Source: Filomicrobium sp. (GTDB lineage: Bacteria > Pseudomonadota > Alphaproteobacteria > Rhizobiales > Hyphomicrobiaceae). From it: DNA of 64,000 nt. The position numbers and the translations under genes are program-made. The notes under the pieces are model-generated. The model saw nothing but the letters and a program-made list of their open reading frames with translations. It did not search any database and was not told the DNA's origin. The stretch is from the NCBI GenBank assembly GCA_017792465.1, contig CP051234.1:870606-934605 (forward strand), in the 5' to 3' direction. Shown here one piece after another: positions 25,320 to 33,610 of this stretch (position 1 is the first letter of the stretch; the number at the start of each line of letters is the position of its first letter).

Positions 25320-27772
25320 TGCGGCACAGTGTGCGGCTCCGAAAAGCCCGGACCGAACCTACGAGAGCCCAAGGCACTCCTGCCTCCGTGCGCAACCGAC
25401 TGGCCGCCGTCGTCGCGCTCGCCACCCTCGTTTTCATCGGTTCGGTGTTTCTTCTTGCGGGAAGCAAATCCTTCATGATGCCGGGACCGCTGACGAGTGC
25501 GCATGGTTCAATTGCGGACTGTAAAACGTGTCACACGAAAAGCGGTGACGGCAAGCTGAGCTGGCTACATGGTCTGGTTGCAGGCGATCCGGTCGCCGAC
25601 AGCAAAGCCTGTCTTAGCTGCCACAAAATGCCCGACACAGCGCTCAATCCACATAGCGCTTCGGTCGACATCCTGAAGCAGAGCACTGCACGCCTTACCA
25701 AGACTGCCTCAAACTTGGTTGTCCCCCAATCGGTGCGCGCGCAATCGATTGCCTTCCCGGTCGACGGAATGATTGGCCGAGGCCTTTTTTGCGCGACCTG
25801 CCATCAGGAGCATCAAGGCACCAATTTCGAATTGAACAAGATCACCAGCGAGCAGTGCCGGTCCTGCCATGCCGTCAAGTTCGACAGCTTCGACGGCCAA
25901 CACCCGGAGTTCGAATCCTTCCCGTTCAGAAGGCGAACGCGGATCATCTATGACCATGCCGGTCATTTCGGCAAACACTTCCCCGAAGTCGCCAAGAAGG
26001 AGCCGGGCATGCGCATCCCTCAGACTTGCGCATCCTGCCACGACAGCCGCGACGATAACGGGGTCATGTCCGTTGTGGCTTTCGACAAGACCTGCGCCAG
26101 CTGCCATTCCGATCAAATCTCCGGCAAGGAACGCGCGACCGGACCGAAGGGCATTGCCTTCCTGGCGCTGCCGGGCATCGATCTGGCTTCTATCAAAACG
26201 AAAAAGGTGGCGATCGGCGAGTGGCCGGAGGACTCCGAGGCTCCCCTCACGCCGTTCCTCAAGATGATGATCAGTCGCAACAAAAAGGGCCGCAGGCTCA
26301 TCGCGGCGATTGAACCTCTCGATCTGCAGGACCTTTCGAACGCCAGTGACGATCAGGTCAAGGCGGTGAGTGAACTTGCATGGGAAATCAAGTCGCTGCT
26401 TTACGCGATGATTACGGGCAAGACGCAAGAGGCGTTCGGCGATCTTGGTATCGGTGCCAAACTCAATGCCGATGTTGTAGGTAGCCTCACGGCAAGCCTG
26501 CCGCGCGACGTGCTGATTGCGGCCCAACAGAAATGGCTGCCAAATCTGTCAGCCGAGATGACCAATGGTCCTGGCGTTGCTCTTAACTTAGAGAGCAACC
26601 AATCAACCGTCAGCGCTGAGCCGGCCACGCCTGAAGAGGACCAAGACGCGTCCACAGAGGAGGCCGAAGCTGCGTCCATCGATGAGCCAGTAGATTACGG
26701 GCCTGCCCCAGCAAGCACTGCGCCCGCCGGCTCGGCGAACACAAGCCAAAAAACGGCGGAAGAGGGTCGCAATCCGCAAGCCTGTATCGCCAGTATTTTC
26801 GGCCAATGCCTCCTACTCAAATCCGATGGGGACACGGCGGACAATGCTCAAGCAGAAGAACGCGAGGCGCCGCAAAATTTGCAAGGCGCATTCCGGGTCG
26901 GCCTTGGAGACGTCCGCGCACCACCCAAGCCAAAAGCGCAATCAGGTGGAATTACGATCGCACAAGCCAGTCCTAAAGGCGGCAAGGGCCCGCCATCGGC
27001 AGTTGGCAAACGCAATGCGACAAACCAGAACGACGACCTCCTATTCCCCTCCGATGCCGAATTGCGCGCACTCAATGCTCACCGCAAAAAAGCCGGACGG
27101 GGAGCACGGGATGGACGCCGCAACCCTGCTGCTGCCCCTCTTGCGCCAGGACCAGAGACCAGCCCTGGCAATCGCCAAGCGAACGCAGCGCAAAGCGCAT
27201 CCATCGCAAGCGACATCGATCCGGAGAACTGGGCAGAACATGGCGGCTGGTATCAGCAGGATCACGCAATCTTCTATCGCCCCACAGGGCACAAAGACCA
27301 GTTCATATTCAACTGGTTGACGCTGACCGGGCCGAAAGCAACACTAGGCGCCGCCAACCCTGCAGCAGAGGTTTTCGATGCGCTCACCGGCAAGGACGCA
27401 CAAGGCTCATGCGCCAAATGCCATAGCGTCGACGCAGTCAAAGGCCGGGGACGAACGATCAATTTCCCGCCTCTTTCCGTCGCCATGAAGCAAGGACGTT
27501 TCACGCGTTTCGTCCATGAGCCTCATTTTAATGTCGTCGGAAAGCGCGGCTGCATGACCTGCCATAACTTAGAAAAAGACCGCCCTTATCTAAAGGGCTA
27601 CGAACAGGGCGATCCGTTGAAATTCCAGACCGAGTTCAGCCCGGTCAAAAAGGAAACCTGCAAGACCTGTCACGCCGAAGGCAGAGCGCGACAAGATTGC
27701 CTGCTCTGCCACAAGTATCACCTGCCGAACGTGACTGCGCCGGTTACAGAGACGACGCTTCGGTCCCCGTAG
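25319..27772 (+). CDS. Decaheme c-type cytochrome with two heme domains and long linker
   Basis: 817 residues; ATG at 25319 overlaps the previous stop (TGATG), implying coupled translation. A hydrophobic anchor covers about 28-48. Ten CXXCH sites fall in two groups: six at C68, C98, C158, C180, C237 and C259, and four at C698, C745, C781 and C794. Between them lie a helical globular stretch (about 285-425) and a low-complexity linker of about 230 residues rich in Ala, Pro, Glu, Ser and Gly. The first group resembles class III/doubleCXXCH cytochromes (FDKTCASCHSD, FVHEPHF before hemes). The linker could let the distal heme domain reach across the periplasm toward the outer-membrane partner. 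Function as terminal periplasmic carrier is inferred. Confidence 0.88.
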   Translation: MRHSVRLRKARTEPTRAQGTPASVRNRLAAVVALATLVFIGSVFLLAGSKSFMMPGPLTSAHGSIADCKTCHTKSGDGKLSWLHGLVAGDPVADSKACLSCHKMPDTALNPHSASVDILKQSTARLTKTASNLVVPQSVRAQSIAFPVDGMIGRGLFCATCHQEHQGTNFELNKITSEQCRSCHAVKFDSFDGQHPEFESFPFRRRTRIIYDHAGHFGKHFPEVAKKEPGMRIPQTCASCHDSRDDNGVMSVVAFDKTCASCHSDQISGKERATGPKGIAFLALPGIDLASIKTKKVAIGEWPEDSEAPLTPFLKMMISRNKKGRRLIAAIEPLDLQDLSNASDDQVKAVSELAWEIKSLLYAMITGKTQEAFGDLGIGAKLNADVVGSLTASLPRDVLIAAQQKWLPNLSAEMTNGPGVALNLESNQSTVSAEPATPEEDQDASTEEAEAASIDEPVDYGPAPASTAPAGSANTSQKTAEEGRNPQACIASIFGQCLLLKSDGDTADNAQAEEREAPQNLQGAFRVGLGDVRAPPKPKAQSGGITIAQASPKGGKGPPSAVGKRNATNQNDDLLFPSDAELRALNAHRKKAGRGARDGRRNPAAAPLAPGPETSPGNRQANAAQSASIASDIDPENWAEHGGWYQQDHAIFYRPTGHKDQFIFNWLTLTGPKATLGAANPAAEVFDALTGKDAQGSCAKCHSVDAVKGRGRTINFPPLSVAMKQGRFTRFVHEPHFNVVGKRGCMTCHNLEKDRPYLKGYEQGDPLKFQTEFSPVKKETCKTCHAEGRARQDCLLCHKYHLPNVTAPVTETTLRSP

Positions 27773-27918
27773 CGGGCGTCAGTTCTCGCTTGGCTTCTGC
27801 GCTAAATGACGGCGGTGGCGGCAGCTCTCGGCCTCTCGGCATTGGCGGAAAGCCGAGCCACCTCAAACTGACATGCGGAATGGGCACTTGGCCGAGCTGA
27901 TCGGCGACCGGACTAATA

Positions 27919-28278
27919 CTAATCCAATAACGACTGAACCTTGTCGACCAGGTCGTTAGGTGCGCATGGTTTAGTTAGAAAGATGGCGCGGCGGAGGTTG
28001 GCAAATTGCGGCGCGCTTTCGGAATAGCCTGACAAAAATACATATGGGATAGAGCGCTGTTCCAGGGCGCGCGCCACCGGCTCGCTCGTCAAATCTATCC
28101 CAAGATTTATATCGAGAACTGCCGCGTCCGGAGGAGAGGCGGATATCGAACTTAATGCCTCATCGATGCGGGTGAAAGGACCGGCAATGGCGTATCCTGC
28201 GCTGTGCAGCTGGTCGGCCATGTCAAGACCGACGAGCGCCTCATCTTCCAGGACCAGAATTGTCTGCTGCCGTCGCAA
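27919..28278 (-). CDS. Single-domain response regulator
   Basis: 119-residue CheY-like receiver. Acidic pocket ED at residues 11-12, phospho-acceptor Asp in AVLDINLG near residue 56, switch Ser in YVFLSGYS and Lys in LTKPCAP. There is no output domain. It starts at a TTG 14 bp after the stop of the large hybrid HWE kinase, with GAGGA just upstream, so kinase and receiver are surely a pair. HWE kinases in this group commonly signal to such single-domain receivers. Confidence 0.9.
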   Translation of the reverse strand: MRRQQTILVLEDEALVGLDMADQLHSAGYAIAGPFTRIDEALSSISASPPDAAVLDINLGIDLTSEPVARALEQRSIPYVFLSGYSESAPQFANLRRAIFLTKPCAPNDLVDKVQSLLD

Positions 28279-28292
28279 AACATCCTCGCGAA

Positions 28293-31200
28293 CTAACCTT
28301 CAATAGGAAGCTCAATAACGCATCGGACGCCATCTTGTTCCAGGTGCAGCTCGCTTGTGCCCGAGATCTGGTGGGCAAGGGCGTTGGTAATGAGAAAGCT
28401 GCCAAATCCCTGGTGGCGGTCGTCACTGACCTTTACAGGCGGTCCATCCAGCTCTTTCCAAACAATTCGCAGCTTGCCGTCATTTTCCTCGCAAGAAATT
28501 TTGATCCGCCCCTTTGAATCTGACAAAGAGCCATATTTGGCAGCGTTCGTCGCGAGTTCGTGTACTGCGAGGCACAAACTGAGTGCCTGTCTTGCATTCA
28601 AATAAGGGTCACAGCCTTTGAGCTCGTGCCGTGGCGACCCTTCCATTTCATAAGGCGACAATTCGTTCGCTATCAGCTCGCTGAGCCGGCTACCCCGCCA
28701 ATCTTGCTGCGTCAAGAGGTCGTGAGTCTTTGAAATCGCGCCAAGCCTGGATTGCAAACCCTCGACCAAATTGTCCACGTTGTCGGTCCTACGGGCGCTG
28801 AACCTTATGATGGCAAGAACGGTGGCCAGAGTGTTCTTGACACGGTGCTGGAGCTCTTGCATCAGAACAGTCTTTCTGGCCTCTGATGCGCGAATTTCCA
28901 GCTCTGCCGATTTCATTTCGGTGATGTCCTGCACCGTGCCAAGCAAAACGTGGACGTTGCCCTTTTCATTAAGGATTGGCCGGCCTTTCGCGGAGATCCA
29001 TCTGCGATCTCCATCGGCACGCTCAATGGAGCATTCGAAGGACCAGTTCTGGCGATTTGCGATTGCCTCCTCGTAGCGCTCGCGGACCTGTTGACGATCT
29101 TCCGGCACGACATGTTCGAGAAATTTTTCCAGGTTCCATTCCTCGAGAAAATCGTCGTAGCCAAATATCTGATCGTGCCGCAAGGAGCGTTCGGCTTCGC
29201 CGGAGTGCACGTCGAGTTCCCAGGCACCAAGTGCGGCGACATCAAGCGCGAAGTTGAGCATCTGCTCGCGCTCGACAACGGCCATTTCAGCCAGTCTTCT
29301 ATCCGTTACGTCCCGGCCGACGGCCTGGTATTCTCTTGATCGATTGGGCGTCTCAACGAGCCTGTTTGTCCATTCGATCCACCGCTCCTCGCCCGAAGCG
29401 GTCGTGACGGTGTGCTCGATCGTCGCCGACGGGTTTTCTGGCGACAGCGTCTCTATCGTTTTTCGAACTAGATTGCGATGCTCTTCGTCTGCGATCAGCG
29501 GGTAGATCGACTTGCCGATTAAGGCGTCAGGCTCTTCACCGAAGGTGGCTGCATATGCGTTGTTGACGAGCGTCAACGTGCCGTCTTCCAGGAAACGGCA
29601 CAGCAATTCGCTGTGGGCTTCGATCACCGATCTATAGCGCTGCTCACTCTCGACCAGTTCTTGTTCGGACTTTTTGCGATCCGTAATATCGATGAAGGAC
29701 ACGACGCATCCGTCGAGACGGTCATCGATTGTCCGGTAGGGGCGGGTTCGCATCAAATACGTCTCGGCATGTTCGCCGATCGTTATTTCGCGAGATGCTG
29801 GACGCAGCTCGTCGATTGCGATGAGCGCGTCGGTTTTCACTGTTTCAAACGGGATCTTGGACGAAAGGTCTTCCAAGGGCCGGCCCAGGTCCCTCTCCTT
29901 GACCCCGAACAATCGTGCGGTCTCTGGCGTAAAGCGCCGTACGCACAAATTACCGTCGAGAAACAGGGTCGAGATTTCCGTGCTTTCAAACAGGTTTTTC
30001 AGATCGCTGTTGGCGCGCGTGAGCTGCATGTTGTTTTCAGTCAGCTCAGCGTTGATCGTCTCGAGTTCTTCGTTGATGGACTGAAGCTCTTCGCGTGAAG
30101 TCTCAAGCTCTTCGTTGGCGCTTTGAAGCTCTTCGTTCATTGAAAGGAGTTCTTCGTTTGAACTGCGAAGCTCCTGGTCAACGGTGTCGTGTTCAGATTG
30201 CGCGGCGGCGAGCTGACGACGCGTTAGCGCGAGTTCGCGATCGAGAAGTTCGCGGTCTTCATCAATCCTCGCGTCCGTCGTCGCAGCGAGCTCCTCTGCG
30301 CCTTGCACCCGTATCGGACGCAGCACAACCAGGGTCGCGCCGTCGCCTTGGGGTGCAGGTGACGCCACGACATCTACGACGTGCTTTTGATCGCCAATCG
30401 GAACGATGATGTTTGCTTCGACAATCTCTTCTCCGGTTTCCCGCACCTTCTCGACTGCGGCGCGAACCGGAAGTCGCAACTCCCTCACCAGGAACATCTC
30501 CAGCGCCGATGACGGCGCGCCTCTGCTCGGTCCGACAAAAGGTGCGATATTCTCGGAAAGATACACCACTTCATTGCGTTGACTGACGACCGCGTGAGGT
30601 GGCGAGAAATACCTCAAAACATGCTGCTCAATAGATTGTTCGAACGACTGCTCGAACCTTGCTCCAGACGGGAGCGTCGGCAGGCTAGCCTCTGGGGGCA
30701 CATTGACTGATCGCGGTGCCGGGTCTCGCTCGCGCCAATCCGACAGACTTGAATAGCCCGCGTGCTGGTCGTCGTTGCGGCGGAAAATTCGAAACTCTTT
30801 TTCGATCGGCTCGAACAATCGCTCTCCAGGACCGAGCGTTTCTGAAGGGCCGAGAAACAAAACGGACGAAGCATTCAGCGCGTAATGAAAACGAGGAATG
30901 ATCTTTTGTTGTATGTCAGGATTGAGGTAAATCAGGACGTTTCGGCATGAGATCAGGTCGAGCCTTGAAAATGGCGGATCCTGAATCAGATTGTGTGGCG
31001 CGAACACGCACATCTCACGCAAACGCGGTGCCGCAAGGACGCTCTCGCCTTCGCGGATAAAAAACTGGTTGCGCTGACTTTGTGTCAGTGGATCTAATGC
31101 CGAAACGGGAAAAGAGCCGGTCCGCGCTCGCGCCAAAGCGCTCAGGTCGATATCCGTGCCGAACACCTGGACGGGAATGTGCTTGTTCAGCTTGTCGATC

Positions 31201-32195
31201 GCTTCGGCAAGGATGATCGCAATGGAGTAAGCTTCCTCACCCGTTGAGGCGCCCGGCACCCACACGCGAATTCTCGACGGCTCGCTGTTGACCAATGGCA
31301 GCAGGACTTTGTTTTTGAGAACGTCAAAGGCTTCTTGATCGCGAAAAAACTGAGTGACGCCGATTAGAAAGTCTTGAAGCAGACGGCTGCGTTCTTCCGG
31401 CTGGTTCTCTAAAATGTTTATGAGACCGTCGACGGTAGGCTGGCGCAGGATCGTCATCCGCCGTTCGACGCGGCGTATCAGCGTCCCGGTCTTATAGCTT
31501 GAGAAGTCATGCCCTTCTGCTTGATCGATGAGACCGATGATCTGTCCCAGCTTGCCGTTAATCTCATCTTGGACCGACTGTTGCGAATCGCCTTGCTCCA
31601 CCAAACTGCGATGCGCTTCGATTTCTTGGAGTCGGATCGGGATCTGGCTCGGCTTCAACACAAAATCGACCAGCCCGGTGGCCGCGGCGTTTTCCGGCAT
31701 GCCAGAAAACTTAGCCGAGCGCGCCTCCTGCGCTATCGCCACGCCGCCAGCAGCTTTGACAGCCCGCAGACCGGCCGTCCCATCGCTTCCTGTCCCCGAC
31801 AAGACGACACAATAAGCGCGTCGCCCAACCTGTTCGGCCATAGAATGAAAAAAACGATCGATCGGTGTGCGCAGGCCGCGTTCGGGTGGCTTCTCATGGA
31901 GGCGAAAGCAGCCGTTTGAAATCGTAAGTTCCGGACCGGCTGGAATGACGAAAACCTTGTCCGGCTCGAGCGGTAGACCATTCTCGATTTTCACCACCGG
32001 TATTTTGGAGTGACTGGCGAGAAGCTGATCCATGATCGAGGGATGATCGGGTGCTAGATGCTGCACGATCACGTAGCACATACCCCTGCCAGGGTTCACG
32101 GCCTGCACGAAGTCGCGCAGCGCTTCGAGACCACCGGCGGAAGCTCCAATCCCGACAACTGGGAAAGGAACGTCAGGCTTTTTTGTATTTTTCAT
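28293..32195 (-). CDS. CheB-CheR-PAS-HWE histidine kinase fusion
   Basis: 1300-residue sensor. Residues about 12-190 are a CheB methylesterase domain with catalytic Ser in GASAGG, His in QHLAPDH and Asp in SGTGSDGTAG. About 215-480 form a CheR methyltransferase (VWVPGASTGEEAYSIA, FGTDIDLSALARAR, FDLISCRNVLIYL-type SAM site). A long coiled coil of EEL-S-NEEL repeats follows at about 650-735, then three PAS/PAC units to about 1100. The C-terminus is an HWE kinase: phospho-His in LQHRVKNTLA, N-box in HELATNAAKYGSLS and the WxE motif as VWKE. Cytoplasmic, no membrane segments. The receiver at 27919 is its likely partner. Similar fusions are known in alphaproteobacteria; the signal is unknown. Confidence 0.93.
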   Translation of the reverse strand: MKNTKKPDVPFPVVGIGASAGGLEALRDFVQAVNPGRGMCYVIVQHLAPDHPSIMDQLLASHSKIPVVKIENGLPLEPDKVFVIPAGPELTISNGCFRLHEKPPERGLRTPIDRFFHSMAEQVGRRAYCVVLSGTGSDGTAGLRAVKAAGGVAIAQEARSAKFSGMPENAAATGLVDFVLKPSQIPIRLQEIEAHRSLVEQGDSQQSVQDEINGKLGQIIGLIDQAEGHDFSSYKTGTLIRRVERRMTILRQPTVDGLINILENQPEERSRLLQDFLIGVTQFFRDQEAFDVLKNKVLLPLVNSEPSRIRVWVPGASTGEEAYSIAIILAEAIDKLNKHIPVQVFGTDIDLSALARARTGSFPVSALDPLTQSQRNQFFIREGESVLAAPRLREMCVFAPHNLIQDPPFSRLDLISCRNVLIYLNPDIQQKIIPRFHYALNASSVLFLGPSETLGPGERLFEPIEKEFRIFRRNDDQHAGYSSLSDWRERDPAPRSVNVPPEASLPTLPSGARFEQSFEQSIEQHVLRYFSPPHAVVSQRNEVVYLSENIAPFVGPSRGAPSSALEMFLVRELRLPVRAAVEKVRETGEEIVEANIIVPIGDQKHVVDVVASPAPQGDGATLVVLRPIRVQGAEELAATTDARIDEDRELLDRELALTRRQLAAAQSEHDTVDQELRSSNEELLSMNEELQSANEELETSREELQSINEELETINAELTENNMQLTRANSDLKNLFESTEISTLFLDGNLCVRRFTPETARLFGVKERDLGRPLEDLSSKIPFETVKTDALIAIDELRPASREITIGEHAETYLMRTRPYRTIDDRLDGCVVSFIDITDRKKSEQELVESEQRYRSVIEAHSELLCRFLEDGTLTLVNNAYAATFGEEPDALIGKSIYPLIADEEHRNLVRKTIETLSPENPSATIEHTVTTASGEERWIEWTNRLVETPNRSREYQAVGRDVTDRRLAEMAVVEREQMLNFALDVAALGAWELDVHSGEAERSLRHDQIFGYDDFLEEWNLEKFLEHVVPEDRQQVRERYEEAIANRQNWSFECSIERADGDRRWISAKGRPILNEKGNVHVLLGTVQDITEMKSAELEIRASEARKTVLMQELQHRVKNTLATVLAIIRFSARRTDNVDNLVEGLQSRLGAISKTHDLLTQQDWRGSRLSELIANELSPYEMEGSPRHELKGCDPYLNARQALSLCLAVHELATNAAKYGSLSDSKGRIKISCEENDGKLRIVWKELDGPPVKVSDDRHQGFGSFLITNALAHQISGTSELHLEQDGVRCVIELPIEG

Positions 32196-32420
32196 AAAAT
32201 TGCAAGGGTTGCGCGGACGCCGTGACGGCTCGCGTTCAATGGTCAGGAGCGATGCAAGAAGTATTGCACGGAATATCGCATTCCTGCATCAGATAGTCTG
32301 GCAACGGTCCATGAAAGTTGACGGGACGGCATTTTGCTCAGTCTAACGTGAACGGTCTAGCGCAAACGCTTTGCTTACTCAAAGCATGAGTAGCAAGTGT
32401 TTTGAATTCGGGTCTGTACG

Positions 32421-33125
32421 CTATCGTACAAAGCGCTGCATTGTATTGCGCCGATAGTTTGAAACCATTTCATAACAATCGCAGCACGAGTTCGTCAGTC
32501 GCTCTTTGTCATTCAATTCGATACGGCCACGATCGCGGCGAATTGCACCTTTGGCTTCGAGACGCTTCAGCGCATCGGAAATCGTCGCGCGACGAACATT
32601 GATAATGTCCGCGAGAAACTCGTGAGTCAGCCTGATGACCGGCTCGTCGCTTCGATCGATCATCATCAAGAGCCAGCGCGCAAGACGTTCATCTACGCCG
32701 TGGGCACCGTTGCAGGCGGCGGAAATCATGATTTGATAAATGAATATGTCGGCATAACGCTTTGTTAAGCTGCGAAATTCCTCGTCCTCGCGGACAAGTT
32801 CGTCGAAGTCCTCGCGCTTCATGGCGTAGGCATGGCCGGCAACCTGTACGACGTACGTGCCGGGTTGAACCTGGCCGTCTAGGAGCCCTGTGATACCGGC
32901 AAAACCTTCGCGACCGACTGTTGCAACCTCAATTAAGTTGCCGGATGCGTAAGTTGCCAAGATCGATATCACGCCCTCGGTCGGGAAGAAGACACGGTCG
33001 AGCGGGCTGCCCGCTTCAGACAGTGTTTCACTCTGAACGAGCTCAATCTTCTCGCACGAAGATATGATCTGCCGGCTCTTGGCATCGTCGATCAATCCGA
33101 GAAGTTCATTTTGGTTTGCACTCAT
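32421..33125 (-). CDS. Crp/Fnr-family transcriptional regulator
   Basis: 234 residues. Residues about 20-140 form a cyclic-nucleotide-binding-like barrel (FFPTEGVISILATYASGNLI, VATVGREGFAGI), and about 150-225 a winged helix with LTHEFLADIINVRRATISDA as the helix-turn-helix. There is no N-terminal cysteine set for an Fe-S cluster, so it is not an Fnr-type oxygen sensor. Proteins of this subgroup (short-loop, GREGF motif) occur next to stress and signalling genes in Rhizobiales. It stands alone, opposite in direction to the ammonium-channel fusion; targets are unknown. Confidence 0.9.
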   Translation of the reverse strand: MSANQNELLGLIDDAKSRQIISSCEKIELVQSETLSEAGSPLDRVFFPTEGVISILATYASGNLIEVATVGREGFAGITGLLDGQVQPGTYVVQVAGHAYAMKREDFDELVREDEEFRSLTKRYADIFIYQIMISAACNGAHGVDERLARWLLMMIDRSDEPVIRLTHEFLADIINVRRATISDALKRLEAKGAIRRDRGRIELNDKERLTNSCCDCYEMVSNYRRNTMQRFVR

Positions 33126-33610
33126 GAACCACGTAACGGTTCACGGAAGAGTATGGTTCCGGCAGCGCCAACGTTCTATTGACGCACGCAATCGCAGATC
33201 TAGACGAACGATTTGAAATGAGTCGGATGGCAAATCGCTTGTGAGCCTTTGCATCACATCGTTGCAGCTGGTTGTCGCGCTTAGCACTCGCCGCCCTTAG
33301 TTTCTTTGTGAATCCGAATGGGCTGCGACATCTGTCTCGGCCATGAGGCAAGCGCGCTGATGAGTTCAAGCGGTCCCGCCTGGTTAAGTCGTATTTCGAA
33401 CCGTCGGGAATTTTGAGACGATCGCCGATGCGCAGACGGCAAATAGTTTTTAAAGAAATGAAATCGACAAAGTATATCGCAAGCGACATTTCGACACGAT
33501 TCAGCACTATAAGTCCTGAAAATACAGGCTTTTTCTCAAGTTCAATTCAGCAAATATTAGGTTTAACTGGGTAATAGTTTTTATACAAACCATTACTTGA
33601 GTATGCCGTG
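33126..33610. other. Intergenic region, no gene seen
   Basis: 485 bp separating the divergent Crp-family regulator and the Amt fusion. The part next to the Amt gene (33520-33605) is AT-rich and probably holds its promoter. No recognisable operator or RNA was found. Confidence 0.45.

Noticed and set aside
25709-26527. 272-residue minus-strand open frame
   Set aside because: Shadow of the decaheme cytochrome gene.
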